NCBI GenBank assembly: GCA_030737875.1
Contig: CM060912.1
Location: 126,986,493-127,050,492, forward strand
Reading direction: 5' to 3'
Length of the DNA: 64,000 nt
From: Allium sativum
Lineage: Eukaryota; Streptophyta; Magnoliopsida; Asparagales; Amaryllidaceae
Below, piece after piece: positions 32,470-43,698 of the stretch. The translations under genes and the position numbers were made by a program. Within the stretch, counting starts at the first letter, position 1. The number at the start of each line of letters is the position of its first letter. The notes beneath the pieces are model-generated. The model saw only the letters and a program-made list of their open reading frames with translations, was not told the origin of the DNA and searched no databases.

Positions 32470-35400
32470 ATGGCTGAAGATCTTAACATCCCGGAGGGTT
32501 TAGTTATACCACTATGGTATAGGAGGTTGCAAGAGGCTAGGGCCGCGGCTGCGGGTCCGGCCAATGCTACTACACCAGAGACAACCGCTCCTCCTCCTCA
32601 GCCTAGAGTGGATAATTTTGCTAAGGTTTGCAAGGAGTTCAAGGCTATAGGAGGAAAACCTTTTCTTGGTTCAGAGACTTTCGTAGAGGCTAGAGATTGG
32701 CTTAAGGAAGTGGAAGAGTTGCTAGATATCTTTGAAGTGGAAGAGGGAAAGAAAGTCAAGTTGGCGGCTTGGTTAATGAAGGGAGAGGCCTCATTCTGGT
32801 GGGAGGTCACTAATGGAGAACGCCCTGTTGACTCTTGGGCAGATTTTAAGCAAAGGTTTGGGGCTAAGTTTCTCTCAAGGGCGGAAGAGAATCTGTTTAT
32901 GGAGAAGTTCTTGAATTTGAAGCAAGGGAATCTCACGGTGAAAGAATATGTCAACAAATTCAATCAATTAGCAAGGTTTGGCATAGAGTTGGTGAATACA
33001 CCGGAGAAGAAGGCTTTGAGGTTCGTTAGAGGCTTGAACGAACCATTGCAAGGAATAGCTATGACTCACATTCCTATGGGGGCCACTTTTGAGAAGCTTG
33101 TCTACATGGCACTTATGCATGAGGATGATAAGAATTCTAAGGCACCAGAGAAAAAGGGGGATCAGAAGAAACCGCAACAGCAACAACAAGGCAAGGGCGG
33201 AAAAGGCAATGGTGACAAAAAGAAGACGAAGAAGAAGTGCTTCAATTGTGGAACACCAGGACACCTTAGTAAGGATTGTCGCAAAAAGAAGAAGACCGGT
33301 TGCTTTCATTGTGGTGAAGCAGGGCATCTTGTGAAAAACTGCCCAAAGAAGGGGCAGAAGACGGGGTCTACCTCAGGAGGCCAGGTGCAAGCTCTTATAG
33401 CACCACCTCAGTCAGGGGGGCAAGTTCAGGTTCTCTCAGTTCCACCGATTCAGCAGAGAGGTAGAACTATTTCCGTTGAAAGTCTGGTTTTTCTGTTTGA
33501 TCATCCAGTTCGTACTTTGTTTGACTCTGGCGCATCGCATTCTTTTATCTCATCATCGTTAGTTGAGTCACTGCACTTAGACACCAGTCTAGTTGATGAT
33601 CCCTTGGTTGTCTCAAACCCAATTGGGGGCTCCATATATCTGTCTATGATATGTTTGGGTTTGAAGATTTCTATACTTAGCGTTGAGTTTAGATGTGATG
33701 CTTTTGTATTGGGCTTCACGGGCTATGGGTTGATCTTGGGCATGGACTGGTTATCCAGTAATGGTGCCGTTCTTGATTGCGAAAGGAGAGTTGTCAGGCT
33801 CATGACCCGCTTGGGTAACACTCTCGAGATCTCTTGCAATCCCATGGAATCTGTTTTGCTAAGTTATCTTGAATCGCTCGATGCTTCGGTCGAGAGTTTG
33901 TGTTCTGTCAGAGTAGTCCGGGAATATCCGGATGTGTTTGAAGAAGTAAAGGGTTTGCCTCCGAAGCGGGAGATAGATTTCCGAATTTATTTGGTGGATA
34001 ATGCCAAACCAGTGTCTTTGCCAGTACGCCACATGGCTCCTCGTGAGAGAAGAGAACTTCATAAGCAAGTAGGGGAGTTGCTTGAGAAGGGGTTCATAAG
34101 GCGAAGTATATCGGAGTGGGGAGCTCCAGTAGTGTTTGCCACGAAGGCGGATGGGTCCCTCAGACTTTGTGTGGATTATAGAGAACTTAATAAGCTCACG
34201 AAGAAGAATAGACACCCATTACCGAGGATAGATGATCTCTTTGATCAGTTGGTTGGCGCGTCAGTATTTTCGCAGATGGACTTAGCTACAGGGTTTCATC
34301 AGTTAAGAGTGGCGGAGGACAGTATAGAGAAGACTGCTTTCCGGACTCCGGATGGTTTTTATGAGTGGCTAGTGATGCCATTTGGGTTGACAAACGCCCC
34401 CGCATACTTTGTTGATCTCATGAGTAGAGTGTTCAGAGAGTATCTGAATAAGTTTGTAGTAGTTTTTGTGGATGACATCTTGGTCTTTTCCAAGAATGAA
34501 GAAGAGCATGCCTTACATCTCAAGGAAGTGTTGGAGACTCTTCGAGCGCATAGTCTTAAAGCTAAATTCTCTAAATGCCATTTTTGGAGAAGAGAAGTGC
34601 GATTCTTAGGGCATGTGGTCTCTAAGGAAGGGATAGCTGTGGATCCCGCAAAGATAGTATCTATCCAGGATTGGAAAGTTCCTAGAAATGCTACCGAGGT
34701 AAGAAGTTTCTTGGGGTTGGCAGGATATTATAGGAAGTTCATCAAAGACTTCGCGAAGATATCAGCCCCATTAACCCGCTTGACGAAAAAGAATCTGGTT
34801 TTCTCGTGGGATGTAGATTGTGATGATGCTTTCCGACGGTTAAAGAGAGCTTTGACCACCGCTCCAGTTTTAGTGCTCCCGGATGGGAGTAAGCCGTTTG
34901 TTGTTTATACCGATGCTTGTGGAACAGGATTAGGCGCAGTCTTGATGCAGGAGGGAAGGGTAATAGCCTATGGAGGGAGACAATTGAGAGTGCATGAGAA
35001 GAATTACCCTACCCATGATCTAGAGTTGGCCGCGATTGTTTTCGCACTTAAGTCTTGGCGCCATTATCTTCTTGGTGAGAGATTCGAGTTGTTCACCGAC
35101 CATAAATCATTGAAGTACTTATTCTCTCAGAAGGATTTAAACTTAAGACAGCAAAGGTGGATGGAGTTCTTAGCATCCTATGATTTCGAGATAGCGTATA
35201 CCCCTGGTAAGGGTAACGTGGTGGCAGACGCCTTAAGTAGAAAAAGGCTATCTTTGAGTCCATTGTTCGTGGAACGACGAAGCTTGGAGTTTCTTTCTTT
35301 GTTTGACTTCAGACCTTCTGTTGATTTTGTACCTGGTTTGTTGGCATCCTTGGAGGTTAGACCTACTCTTTTGAGACGGATTGGCGAGGCTCAGCGAGAC

Positions 35401-36897
35401 GACCCACAGTTGGTTGTGTTGGTAGAGAAGCTTATAAGAGGGGAGTCGTCCAGCCATTTGGGTAGATACACCATAGATGATAAGGGATGGTTGCATAGAG
35501 ACGGTAGACTTTGTGTACCGCAAGATGAGGGTTTGAAGAAGGCTATTTTGGATGATGCACATCGTTCAAGAATGACTATTCATCCCGGTGGAGACAAAAT
35601 GTACCAAGACATGAAGAGAGTTTTCTTCTGGGCCGGTATGAAGAAAGATGTGGCCGAGTATGTGGCTAGATGCTTAGTGTGCCAACAAGTTAAAGTGGAG
35701 CAAAGGAAACCCGGTGGGTTGCTACACCCATTGGAAGTTCCACAGTGGAAGTGGGATAGTGTCTCGATGGATTTCATCGACGGGTTACCGAGATCGAGGA
35801 AGGGCAATACGGGAATTTGGGTTGTGGTAGACAGACTTACCAAGAGTGCCCATTTTATACCCGTAAAGAGTAAGAGGACCGCTCCATGGCTTGCTTCAGT
35901 CTATGTTAGAGAGATTGTTAGATTGCATGGCGTACCATCCAGCATTGTGAGTGATCGAGATCCTATTTTCACTAGTGAGTTTTGGAGAAGTTTGCAAGAG
36001 GCGGTAGGGACTCAGTTGTGTTTGAGCACCGCATATCATCCTCAGACGGACGGTCAGACTGAGAGGGTGAACCGTATCTTAGAAGATCTTTTGAGGCTTT
36101 GTATCTTGGATTTTGGAGGTACATGGGAAGAACATCTTCCTTTGGTGGAGTTCGCATATAATAACAGCTTTCAGTCCAGTATTGGTATGGCTCCTTTCGA
36201 AGCTCTTTATGGAAGGCCTTGTCGATCTCCTACATGTTGGTGGGAATCTACGGATAAGATCTTGCTTGGGCCGGATATGGTTAGAGAGACTTCAGAGAAG
36301 ATTGATTTAATTCGAAAAAGGATGAAAGCAGCGCAAGATAGACAGAAATCTTATGCGGATCGGAGAAGGACGGATCTTGAGTTTGAGGTTGGGGACATGG
36401 TTTTTGTCAAAGTATCTCCATTGAGAAATGTTGTTCGCTTTGGGTCCGTAGGGAAGTTAGCACCGAGATTTGTTGGGCCGTTTCCTATTAAGGAAAGGAT
36501 TGGACGGATGGCATATAGGGTGGAGTTGCCCGACAGACTTAGTGGTGTTCATGATGTATTCCATGTATCACATTTGAGGAAGTGCTTACATGAGACCGCG
36601 GAGGTGGTAGAGCCGAGCTTGCTTAGAGATGTAGAGGTAGAGCGTGATGCGACGATTCGACGAGCTCCTACTCGCATCCTTGGGTCAGAAACTAGGAAGT
36701 TGAGGAACAGAGAAGTTCAGCTAGTTAAAGTGCAATGGGGAGATGACGAAAGCAATGCTACTTGGGAGACGGAAGCAAAGATGCGTTCTTTGTATCCATT
36801 TCTTTTTGAGAGTATGTCTTTTAACTTCTCCTTTATTGCTTGTCTAGTACTTATCTTATCTTTAGTATATCCTCTCGCTAATACCTATGACCTTTAG
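32470..36897 (+). CDS. Gag-Pol polyprotein of element D (Ty3/gypsy, Tekay/Del-like)
   Basis: One frame of 1475 codons runs from the MAEDLN start. The frame is open 28 codons further up (32386), but that part is hydrophobic and unlike gag. Numbering from 32386: gag about 80-245; zinc knuckles C285-C288-H293-C298 and C306-C309-H314-C319; protease D380 in DSGA; RT with D632 (MDLATG) and D696/D697 (FVDDIL); RNase H with D843, E880, D905; integrase zinc site H1059, H1066, C1096, C1099 and catalytic D1129, D1190, E1226 (D-35-E); GPF motif at 1364; and a chromodomain-like tail about 1435-1474 (VKVQWG, ATWE). All catalytic residues are present and there is no stop or frameshift. It ends with a hydrophobic tail of about 25 residues. 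Confidence 0.96.
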   Translation: MAEDLNIPEGLVIPLWYRRLQEARAAAAGPANATTPETTAPPPQPRVDNFAKVCKEFKAIGGKPFLGSETFVEARDWLKEVEELLDIFEVEEGKKVKLAAWLMKGEASFWWEVTNGERPVDSWADFKQRFGAKFLSRAEENLFMEKFLNLKQGNLTVKEYVNKFNQLARFGIELVNTPEKKALRFVRGLNEPLQGIAMTHIPMGATFEKLVYMALMHEDDKNSKAPEKKGDQKKPQQQQQGKGGKGNGDKKKTKKKCFNCGTPGHLSKDCRKKKKTGCFHCGEAGHLVKNCPKKGQKTGSTSGGQVQALIAPPQSGGQVQVLSVPPIQQRGRTISVESLVFLFDHPVRTLFDSGASHSFISSSLVESLHLDTSLVDDPLVVSNPIGGSIYLSMICLGLKISILSVEFRCDAFVLGFTGYGLILGMDWLSSNGAVLDCERRVVRLMTRLGNTLEISCNPMESVLLSYLESLDASVESLCSVRVVREYPDVFEEVKGLPPKREIDFRIYLVDNAKPVSLPVRHMAPRERRELHKQVGELLEKGFIRRSISEWGAPVVFATKADGSLRLCVDYRELNKLTKKNRHPLPRIDDLFDQLVGASVFSQMDLATGFHQLRVAEDSIEKTAFRTPDGFYEWLVMPFGLTNAPAYFVDLMSRVFREYLNKFVVVFVDDILVFSKNEEEHALHLKEVLETLRAHSLKAKFSKCHFWRREVRFLGHVVSKEGIAVDPAKIVSIQDWKVPRNATEVRSFLGLAGYYRKFIKDFAKISAPLTRLTKKNLVFSWDVDCDDAFRRLKRALTTAPVLVLPDGSKPFVVYTDACGTGLGAVLMQEGRVIAYGGRQLRVHEKNYPTHDLELAAIVFALKSWRHYLLGERFELFTDHKSLKYLFSQKDLNLRQQRWMEFLASYDFEIAYTPGKGNVVADALSRKRLSLSPLFVERRSLEFLSLFDFRPSVDFVPGLLASLEVRPTLLRRIGEAQRDDPQLVVLVEKLIRGESSSHLGRYTIDDKGWLHRDGRLCVPQDEGLKKAILDDAHRSRMTIHPGGDKMYQDMKRVFFWAGMKKDVAEYVARCLVCQQVKVEQRKPGGLLHPLEVPQWKWDSVSMDFIDGLPRSRKGNTGIWVVVDRLTKSAHFIPVKSKRTAPWLASVYVREIVRLHGVPSSIVSDRDPIFTSEFWRSLQEAVGTQLCLSTAYHPQTDGQTERVNRILEDLLRLCILDFGGTWEEHLPLVEFAYNNSFQSSIGMAPFEALYGRPCRSPTCWWESTDKILLGPDMVRETSEKIDLIRKRMKAAQDRQKSYADRRRTDLEFEVGDMVFVKVSPLRNVVRFGSVGKLAPRFVGPFPIKERIGRMAYRVELPDRLSGVHDVFHVSHLRKCLHETAEVVEPSLLRDVEVERDATIRRAPTRILGSETRKLRNREVQLVKVQWGDDESNATWETEAKMRSLYPFLFESMSFNFSFIACLVLILSLVYPLANTYDL

Positions 36898-37407
36898 ATA
36901 GGGTAAAACCTATGGTTGAAACATGTGTTTGAAACATGTTATGGTTGATGGATGCATATGGATGCAATTGTTTGCTAGTGGTTGCTCGTGGATGCATATA
37001 CACACACATTAGGCACTAGATCGGCTCAGTCACTTCATGTTGCATATTGCATAAATGGATGTGGTAGTTAGATTGATGGATGTATCATGGCTGTGTTATC
37101 ATATGGATGATGCATTTTTGTGTATGGTTGTGCACGCATGTAGAAATTTGTATGTGTCAATAGGGTTTCGCATACATATTGGATGCATGGCACTATCATG
37201 GTTTGCATTAAGGAGGTTTACTGTATCAGTAACCGCCTGATTTTCGCATTAGGTAAGTACATATACACACACTTTTGCATATATCCATCCAGCATTTAGA
37301 ATCTTGTAAGGACAATGATTGCTCGTGGATGATGCTTTGAGTAGATGGATGATTGGATGGTAGGATACGTTCTTCCTAACTTGAAGATTTCGGGGACGAA
37401 ATCCTTT
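36898..37407 (+). other. Element D 3' untranslated interior
   Basis: This 510-nt tract lies between the gag-pol stop and the purine tract. It is rich in GATGGATG, GGATGCATAT and GTGGATGATGC and has no conserved frame. GGGGACGAAATCC at 37393-37405 is the conserved motif just before the purine tract. Confidence 0.6.
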
Positions 37408-37420
37408 AAGGAGGGGAGAA
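37408..37420 (+). promoter_or_regulatory. Polypurine tract of element D
   Basis: AAGGAGGGGAGAA directly abuts the 3' LTR start TGTAACAACC. It is the expected primer for plus-strand DNA synthesis. Confidence 0.92.
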
Positions 37421-40400
37421 TGTAACAACCCGTATTTTCAATAACCTGTAATAACATAAATCGAGGCAGAATTTAATTCTAAAATGGGAATCAAGGGAAA
37501 CGGGCTATGCCATTGCGTTCGTCTCGGAAAAATACGCGAAATAGAGTCCGAGTTTTCGAAAATCGGAGTCCGTATGACCAAGATATGGCCCCGCGAAGTT
37601 TCACGAAAATTCCCAAATTAAAGTATACTTAATTAAGTGAAATGGGTTGTGTAGATATATATATATATATATATTGATATATATATATATATATATAATT
37701 GAAAATTTAATAAATAAATATGCAAAAATGCTCAAAACAGCGAATTGGGAGAGGGGAATAACCGAACCGGCCGATTTTTGAAGTCGACCCGAGCCCGCTG
37801 GGTCGACTAGGGGTTAATCCAGGGTGTTTGGCTGTCAACCCGTGGGCCGATTCGCTCAAGTGCAGATTTTGCATTTGAATGGTTCTCATGGTCCATCTTT
37901 AATCTAAAGGCCCTAGATGGTTCCTACACTTGACTTCTTCCCCAAGACATGCTTTGATGGCTTGGATTGAATCTAGGGTTAATCCTATGGCCTAAAACAC
38001 TTGCCTAATCTATAAATAAGACCCTAACCTACCCTAATTCATTCATAATTAAACCTAGTGACTAAACTATGGCAAAATGCTAGCTCTCATGGCCTCCACT
38101 AATTTTATGAAGAGGGTTGCATACTAATCACTCTCTAATCAACTTCTAATCCCTTCTTAGCATCTTAATCTTCTTCATTTGGTGTTCAAAGTTGCTAGTT
38201 GTGAGTTTCTATCACTTTGATGATCTTTTGGTAAACTAATTAGATGAGATGTGATGAGATTTATGGTTTTGTATGTGGGTTAATGAGCTTTGAATCATAT
38301 GATATGATGTTAGCATTAATCTTATGTTTATGCATGTTGAGTATGTAAGCTTATGCAAGTTTAATATGATGTATGTTATGTTTGCATGATGCTAAATATG
38401 CAAGTTGTGGGCTATGTAATCATATGCATGTTATGCAAGTTCATGGTAATATGCTATGCAAGTTACATGTATGTAAATATGCAAGTTACATGTTTGTTAA
38501 TATGCAAGTTACATGTATGTAAATATGCAAGTTACATGTTTGTTAATATGCAAGTTACATGTTTGTTAATATGCAAGTTACATGTATGTAAATATGCAAG
38601 TTACATGTTTCTTTATATGCAAGTTACATGTTTGTTAATATGCGAGTTACATGTATGTAAATATGCAAGTTACATGTTTATTAATATGCAAGTTCATGAT
38701 GACACATTATGCAAGTCTATAAGCTAATATGCAAGTTTGTTATGCAAAATGAATATGTAAGTTATGTGACATATTATATGCAAGTTATGTGACATGTTAT
38801 GCAAGTTCATATGCAAGTTATGTGTTTGTTAATATGCAAGATGGCACCTTTGAAACATGTTCATTCATATGCAAGTTGACACCTTTTATATGTGTTATAT
38901 CATGAACGAAATTACGTGGGAACGATGGGGTAATTAAATGCATAAGTTAATAAGATTGTGTGAAATTAATATAATTATGCATAACACAAAATAAATAAAC
39001 ATAGTATGGGAATTTGCCTATTTGGTTAGGTGTACCCATGCTATGTGTTGGGAATTTACCTATTGAGTTAGGTCTACCCCATGGGAATTTACCTATTAAG
39101 TTAGGTCTACCCATGTTAAGAAAACTTGATTAATTAGGGATAATTAATATAAAATTATGAGGGTGATTAATTAGGTGTAATTAATTGACTAAGACACGAG
39201 GTTGGACTCAGTTGTAGCGTAAAACTGCCCGGACCCAACCGGCTTAACCAGTTGCTACAAATGTTAGCCCAATGTGAGAGGTCTTAGGCACAAACTAAAT
39301 ACGTAATTAATGTAAAGACACGAGGTTAGACTCTGTTATGACATAAGGCTGCCCGGACCCAACCGGCTTAACCAGCGGTCATAAAAGACAGTCTAATGTG
39401 AGAGGTCTTTACAAAGGTTACGTTCTTAATTAATTAATTAAGAAACACTTAACCACATTAGCATGTAGAGGGACATGAGGGGTTAAGTGGGTGCCTCGGG
39501 TGGCATGAGAAAATCTAGTGGTTGCCTTGGGTGGCAATAGAAAATACGATTAGAATACTTAACCAAAATGGAACATGTAATTAAAACATGATTAAAGGGT
39601 TAAGTGGGATATACTAGAAAAAGGGACAAGCTTAGGTGGGTAGCTTGTGGAGGCCCATTTCAACCAGTAACCCATACGTATCTTTGTGGGCTCGACCCAT
39701 GTCGAGGACGGGACACGCATACTGGGCTTGACTGTAAGAGGCAAACGGGTTAGCGGTGGCAACGCAAGTCCAACGGGCTTCATATGCGTGAGTGGGCCCG
39801 GGCTGGTAGGTAAGCCGTTGTTGCATCGAGTAGATATAAGCCGTGCACCTTTAGTTCCATCAGGTTGCCACATTGGGGAATGATACATCCCACGGTGGGG
39901 CCAGCACGGGTATCTACGTTAGGGAGCCGATCGAATGGGAAGTAGTGTGTACACCTAGTGGATTGTAGGGCCCCGTGGCGCCTACTTGGTCACCTAGGGG
40001 TACGCAGGTACTAATTAGTAAATTTTATAAGTCCTTGGGTGGGATCAACCTTTAAGTTAGGAACGACTGGTGTGGTGCAGTTTAGTAATTTACCTTAGGG
40101 AGGGTAGATGCGTCTTTATCCTTTATCTTCGTTTAGTTGACTGCTTAGGGTAGCCATTCATCCCTATATGTTACCGTATATCAGTTTATGTCTTCTCTGG
40201 TTACTTTAACGATTGTATTGTTAAAGTTATAGGACTCGCTCAGACTTATGTCTGACCCTGTTGTTTTTATCTTTTTCCCAACCCTCAGGTCCTACGGTGG
40301 ATCCTAGCAGTAGTGGAGCTTGATCGGATTGCTGTTCCAGTCTTTAGGAGCTTGGATAGATGTAAAGCTCCAGTTATCCAGTTATCTTTTCTTTTGTTTG

Positions 40401-40645
40401 GCTATTGTATGAGAGTGGGATTATGTACTTCTTTATTTTGATGGATATTGTACTTGACCTTTATTGTGGTTTTATGATGTAACCAGACATGTTTTACTTC
40501 CGCTGTTATGAGATGATGTTTTAAAATTTCAAGTACTATTTATATCTGTCTTGTTGTAATTTTTCTGTTCTATATTCACTAAAATACTCCACCGATGCTA
40601 TGGCATTCCCTTAGTGAGTGATCATAGCGGGAGTGGGGTGTTACA
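37421..40645 (+). repeat. Element D 3' LTR
   Basis: 3225 bp, nearly identical to the 5' LTR. It includes TATA box 38011-38018, minisatellite 38451-38697 and structured repeats 39189-39287 and 39312-39412. It ends at GTTACA before TSD GGAGT. Confidence 0.95.
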
Positions 40646-40650
40646 GGAGT

Positions 40651-40677
40651 AATCAACCTTACAAATATCCAGCAAGC
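40651..40677 (+). pseudogene. LRR exon end broken by element D
   Basis: With D removed the sequence reads through GGAGT into VINLTNIQQ, a leucine-rich-repeat segment. It ends at a donor AGC|GTAAGA (40678). In phase it joins the next exon at 40753 as ...NIQQ(A)LLQDNN. The left limit of the exon is unclear. Confidence 0.45.
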
Positions 40678-40752
40678 GTAAGAATTTTCTGCTTTTTCAT
40701 TTTTTTCTTTTTCCCATGTTTGAAATATTTCTCATTTATTTTTGTTATTTAG

Positions 40753-40896
40753 TTTATTACAAGACAATAATATAATAGGTGAAATTCCAGAAGAGCTTGG
40801 ATTGTTTCAAAAAATGCAAACTTTGGACCTCTCAAATAACAAAATTTGTGGAAAAATTCCAGATTCATTAGGAAACTTGACAAGTCTTCGGTATTT
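40753..40896 (+). pseudogene. Captured LRR receptor-kinase exon (NIK/SERK-type, LRR-II)
   Basis: TTTAG acceptor, then exactly 144 nt, then donor GTGAGT. It encodes two 24-residue LRRs: LLQDNNIIGEIPEELG and MQTLDLSNNKICGKIPDSLG. A 144-nt two-repeat exon with this LLQ.NNI...LDLSNN pattern is typical of NIK/SERK-like receptor kinases. No kinase domain or other LRRs follow, so it is a fragment carried by the CACTA element. Confidence 0.65.
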
Positions 40897-41007
40897 GTGA
40901 GTCTTTTAAGAAGAATTTAAATGTTGTGTGGAAAAATTCCAGATTCATTAGGAAACTTGACAAGTCTTCGGTATTTGTGAGTCTTTTAAGAAGAATTTAA
41001 ATGTTGT
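40848..41007. repeat. 80-bp tandem duplication across the LRR exon 3' end
   Basis: GTGGAAAAATTCCAGATTCA recurs 80 nt later (40848 and 40928) together with the splice donor and following intron bases. Both copies look identical. Confidence 0.9.
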
Positions 41008-41087
41008 ATGACCTTATGTTTTTCTCTTCCATCCTTACATAATTACTTTGAGGTAAACTTGTTTATTTTTATTTTGGTTTTGGGCAG

Positions 41088-41147
41088 AAAATATTCGAGG
41101 CAAGCTTATCTGCGAAAAAGGGCCGATCAAAAGCTTTTGGAAATACA
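41088..41147 (+). pseudogene. Possible captured exon of a DEAH-box splicing helicase
   Basis: 60 nt lie between a GGGCAG acceptor and a GTATGT donor. In one frame it reads YSRQAYLRKRADQKLLEIQ. This resembles the N-terminal SRQ(A/E)YL.KRE.KKLEELR segment of plant Prp2/DHX16-type helicases. The match is short, and another frame is open too. Confidence 0.3.
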
Positions 41148-41220
41148 GTATGTGGTTCTGTTATCAGTTTATGATTTGTCAGTAATTAACTTATGTACTT
41201 ACCAATTTGTGTTACATTAA

Positions 41221-42112
41221 AATTTTCCCTGTTTGTTTGACATGGAATTCGTTTGGGTATTTTTTTATATCAATTTATTTTTTAGTCCTCTAGAAATGGA
41301 ATTAGAGTATGAATAACACCAATTTTTTTATACCAATTTTGTAAAATTTCCAATCATCTCCTTAGTTGTCATGGAACCTGTGCGTTTGGACAATTGGTAG
41401 CTGAATCTGCAGTAAAGCTAACATCTTATTATTTGTTTTTTAAATGACTCACAATAGATACATAGGCTCATGTTATTTATCAGTGCCTGAAGTTGGACAA
41501 TTGGTAGCTGAATTTGCTTGGTTGAGACTTGAATGTTTTATTTTCATTTCAGAACAGCTACATGAACGTCTTCTCAATCGTTCTTTGGGTTGACATTTGG
41601 GTTTAATCTTGATTCACCCCTGTCCTAATTGTTACATTATTTTGTAGATTAAAGCTTAAAATAAGTTGTTTATAATTATAACCTAAGCACAGTCACGTAT
41701 CGGTCTTGGAGTTTGTTCTGATGACTTTCAGTTGCACATCTGGTTTATTAATTAATTCATTGTGTGTTCATCATTAGGCGAGGCCATTTTCTTTTGCGAA
41801 TTACTCTGTTTTCCATTTGAATTTTGCATCTTTTCTTATCATTTACTGTAGTCATAAGAAGGTTGGGAATGTCTCACAATTATTTTAATAAATGGTTGAC
41901 CCTAGCCAATAGAACTACCATACGTCAGTTTTACCAGGAAAAGTAAAAAATCAGTCCCATTTGTGTACTTACGTATATTACTATGCTACAGGGACACAAT
42001 CAAAGAACATGCAACAACAAAAATGAAGTGAAGCACTCCAAGTCTAACAAAATCGCCAACGGAGTCCACAACCATTTAAAACCCAATTTTTGATCTATAT
42101 CCAGTAATTTGT
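41221..42112. other. CACTA interior, no gene recognised
   Basis: AT-rich, intron-like sequence. GTTGGACAATTGGTAGCTGAAT occurs twice in part (about 41391 and 41497), a local duplication. Nothing else is supported. Confidence 0.4.
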
Positions 42113-42235
42113 TTGAAGTTCCGAGACTTGAAACCAAGTTTATTTTCGTCCATTCCTTTACTTGGTTCACCGGCAAACCTTAACAGCTACCGCGTTAACT
42201 CGAAGAGCTGCTCGATCCTTTTAGCCACGCAAGGT
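42113..42235 (+). pseudogene. Unidentified exon-like fragment in the CACTA element
   Basis: An ATG-led frame reads FRDLKPSLFSSIPLLGS and then NSKSCSILLATQ up to a possible donor (CAAG|GTGAAA). It is Ser-rich and basic, so it could be part of a targeting peptide. I do not recognise the parent gene. Confidence 0.25.
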
Positions 42236-42375
42236 GAAATTTCACTCACGATTGACTGTGTTTCAAGTTTGTTAACTTCTTTTGAACTAAATTTGTGGTT
42301 GTTAATGTTGTGTTAGATGTGCATAACCTTGTGTTGATTATTTCCTGTGTTGCATACCAGCCCACACCTATACAT

Positions 42376-42378
<3 letters not shown>

Positions 42379-42414
<36 letters not shown>
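42379..42414. repeat. (TA)n microsatellite
   Basis: About 18 TA units in the CACTA interior. Confidence 0.9.
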
Positions 42415-42418
<4 letters not shown>

Positions 42419-43063
42419 TGTTTTCATGAGCAATATACATTTATGTGTGGTAAAGTCAAAATTTGGAAACTGCTTTTATTGCATTAACCATAGCTTTGGA
42501 TATTTATCCTGTATTCGGAATTTATAGGCAAATAAATTAAATTCACATTGTACCTTGGTGTTTTAGTTTCAGATTTGGGAAATGTGTTTAGTTTTGATTT
42601 TGGGCATTCTAAGAATGTCATACCGTAAATCTAAACTTCAGTATGTGTTCAAGTTATGATTTACCTATTCTTAAGACTGGACTTCTCAAACTGGACATCT
42701 AAGTTACATGATATTTATTTTATATATCAGTCCACGTATTGCTCTTGTTCTTAGTCTTGTGGGGATTGCAATGGTTCATCCATGTAAGAAGCTTCTAAAG
42801 GCTTCAGATATAGGGTTATCTATTAGTATGCAGCATGATATTAGATTTGTCAGCATGATATTAGATTTGTCAGTGTCGATGATTTAAATACACTCATTCA
42901 TGTTCCCTTTTTTTTTTTCAATTTTGGTTACTTGATGCCAAATCTATACACATGGACCAACGATATAAAGCCTTTGTAAACTCATTCTTGTTCTAACTGA
43001 ACCTTTGTTTTTATGGTTTCATTCATTTGCCTCTGAGTATTTATGTATTTACATTTTCCAAAG

Positions 43064-43226
43064 GCATGACAACTACGCGAAGAAGGGAGATTGAAAGAGA
43101 TAGTGGATTCAAGTCTAGAAGGATACCCCAAAGAAGTATTAAGATATGCAAAAGTTTGCACTCTTTTGTGCATAAGCAACAGCTCAAAGAAGACCCTCAA
43201 TGGTCTAAGTTTATTCTCTTATTATA
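43064..43226 (+). pseudogene. Unidentified short basic frame in the CACTA element
   Basis: ATG at 43064 opens 53 codons starting MTTTRRREIERDSGF and later HKQQLKEDPQWSK, then a stop. It could be the last exon of a captured gene or part of an old CACTA gene. No family is recognised. Confidence 0.25.
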
Positions 43227-43484
43227 GTATATGTATGTATGGTTGGATAGAAATATGAGTAGAAAATACTCTATTCGAAAAAATGTGTTGTATGAGAGAA
43301 GAAATTGTTATACATGAATGATGTACGAAAATTGTAGAAACTTTTATTGTAATTGTTTGTACTATTAAAACTTTGTTAAAATAAAAATTTTATTTATTTA
43401 TTTCATTCTATGATATACGCTATTACTAAATCAAATATATTAAATATGTAATATCTATAAGGTATATTTTTTTTATAGATTTAT

Positions 43485-43698
43485 GAATCTATTGCAACAG
43501 GCATATAGTGTTGCAAAATGGTCTATTGCAACAACAAAAGCCAGTTGCAAAAAAGTATACCGCAACGTTTTATTGCAACAGGCAGAAAACGTTGCAGACT
43601 TTTTGCAACTTTGGCTATACCAACAGGCGCAGGCCTGTTGCAATTGGTCTACTGCAACAGATATTGCCTGTTGCAAAAAGTGTTTTTTTGTTGTAGTG
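43485..43698. repeat. CACTA right subterminal and terminal repeats
   Basis: Repeated TATTGCAACAGGC, GTTGCAAAA, CCTGTTGCAA and TTGCAACAGG motifs run up to the terminal TTTTTTTGTTGTAGTG. They are the mirror of the left end. Confidence 0.85.

Larger units (their letters stand above)
28324..40645 (+). mobile_element. Element D: intact, young Ty3/gypsy chromovirus-type LTR retrotransposon (Tekay/Del-like)
   Basis: LTRs are 28324-31560 (3237 bp) and 37421-40645 (3225 bp), starting TGTAACAACCCG and ending GTGGGGTGTTACA. The TSD is GGAGT (28319-28323 and 40646-40650). The primer site, purine tract and one uninterrupted gag-pol frame are present. The domain order Gag, protease, RT, RNase H, integrase, chromodomain-like tail defines Ty3/gypsy. 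LTRs differ only in TA-repeat length and, by eye, about one substitution (29013, T; 38098, C). A 709-bp unit is duplicated at the inner end of the 5' LTR only. Confidence 0.95.
25278..43698. mobile_element. Non-autonomous CACTA (En/Spm-type) transposon carrying gene fragments
   Basis: The left end is CACTACAAGAAAA and the right end is the inverse of CACTACAACAAAA, so the terminal inverted repeats match over 12 of 13 bases. The 3-bp TSD is TCG (25275-25277 and 43699-43701). Both subterminal zones are packed with TTGCAAC/GTTGCAA motifs, the arrangement CACTA transposases bind. Without element D it is about 6.1 kb. No TNP2- or TNPD-like transposase is visible. Several exon-like pieces with splice sites lie inside and look captured from host genes. 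D inserted into one of them. Confidence 0.88.

Noticed and set aside
32598..36157. Several minus-strand and off-frame reading frames within gag-pol
   Set aside because: They are shadows of the long gag-pol frame.
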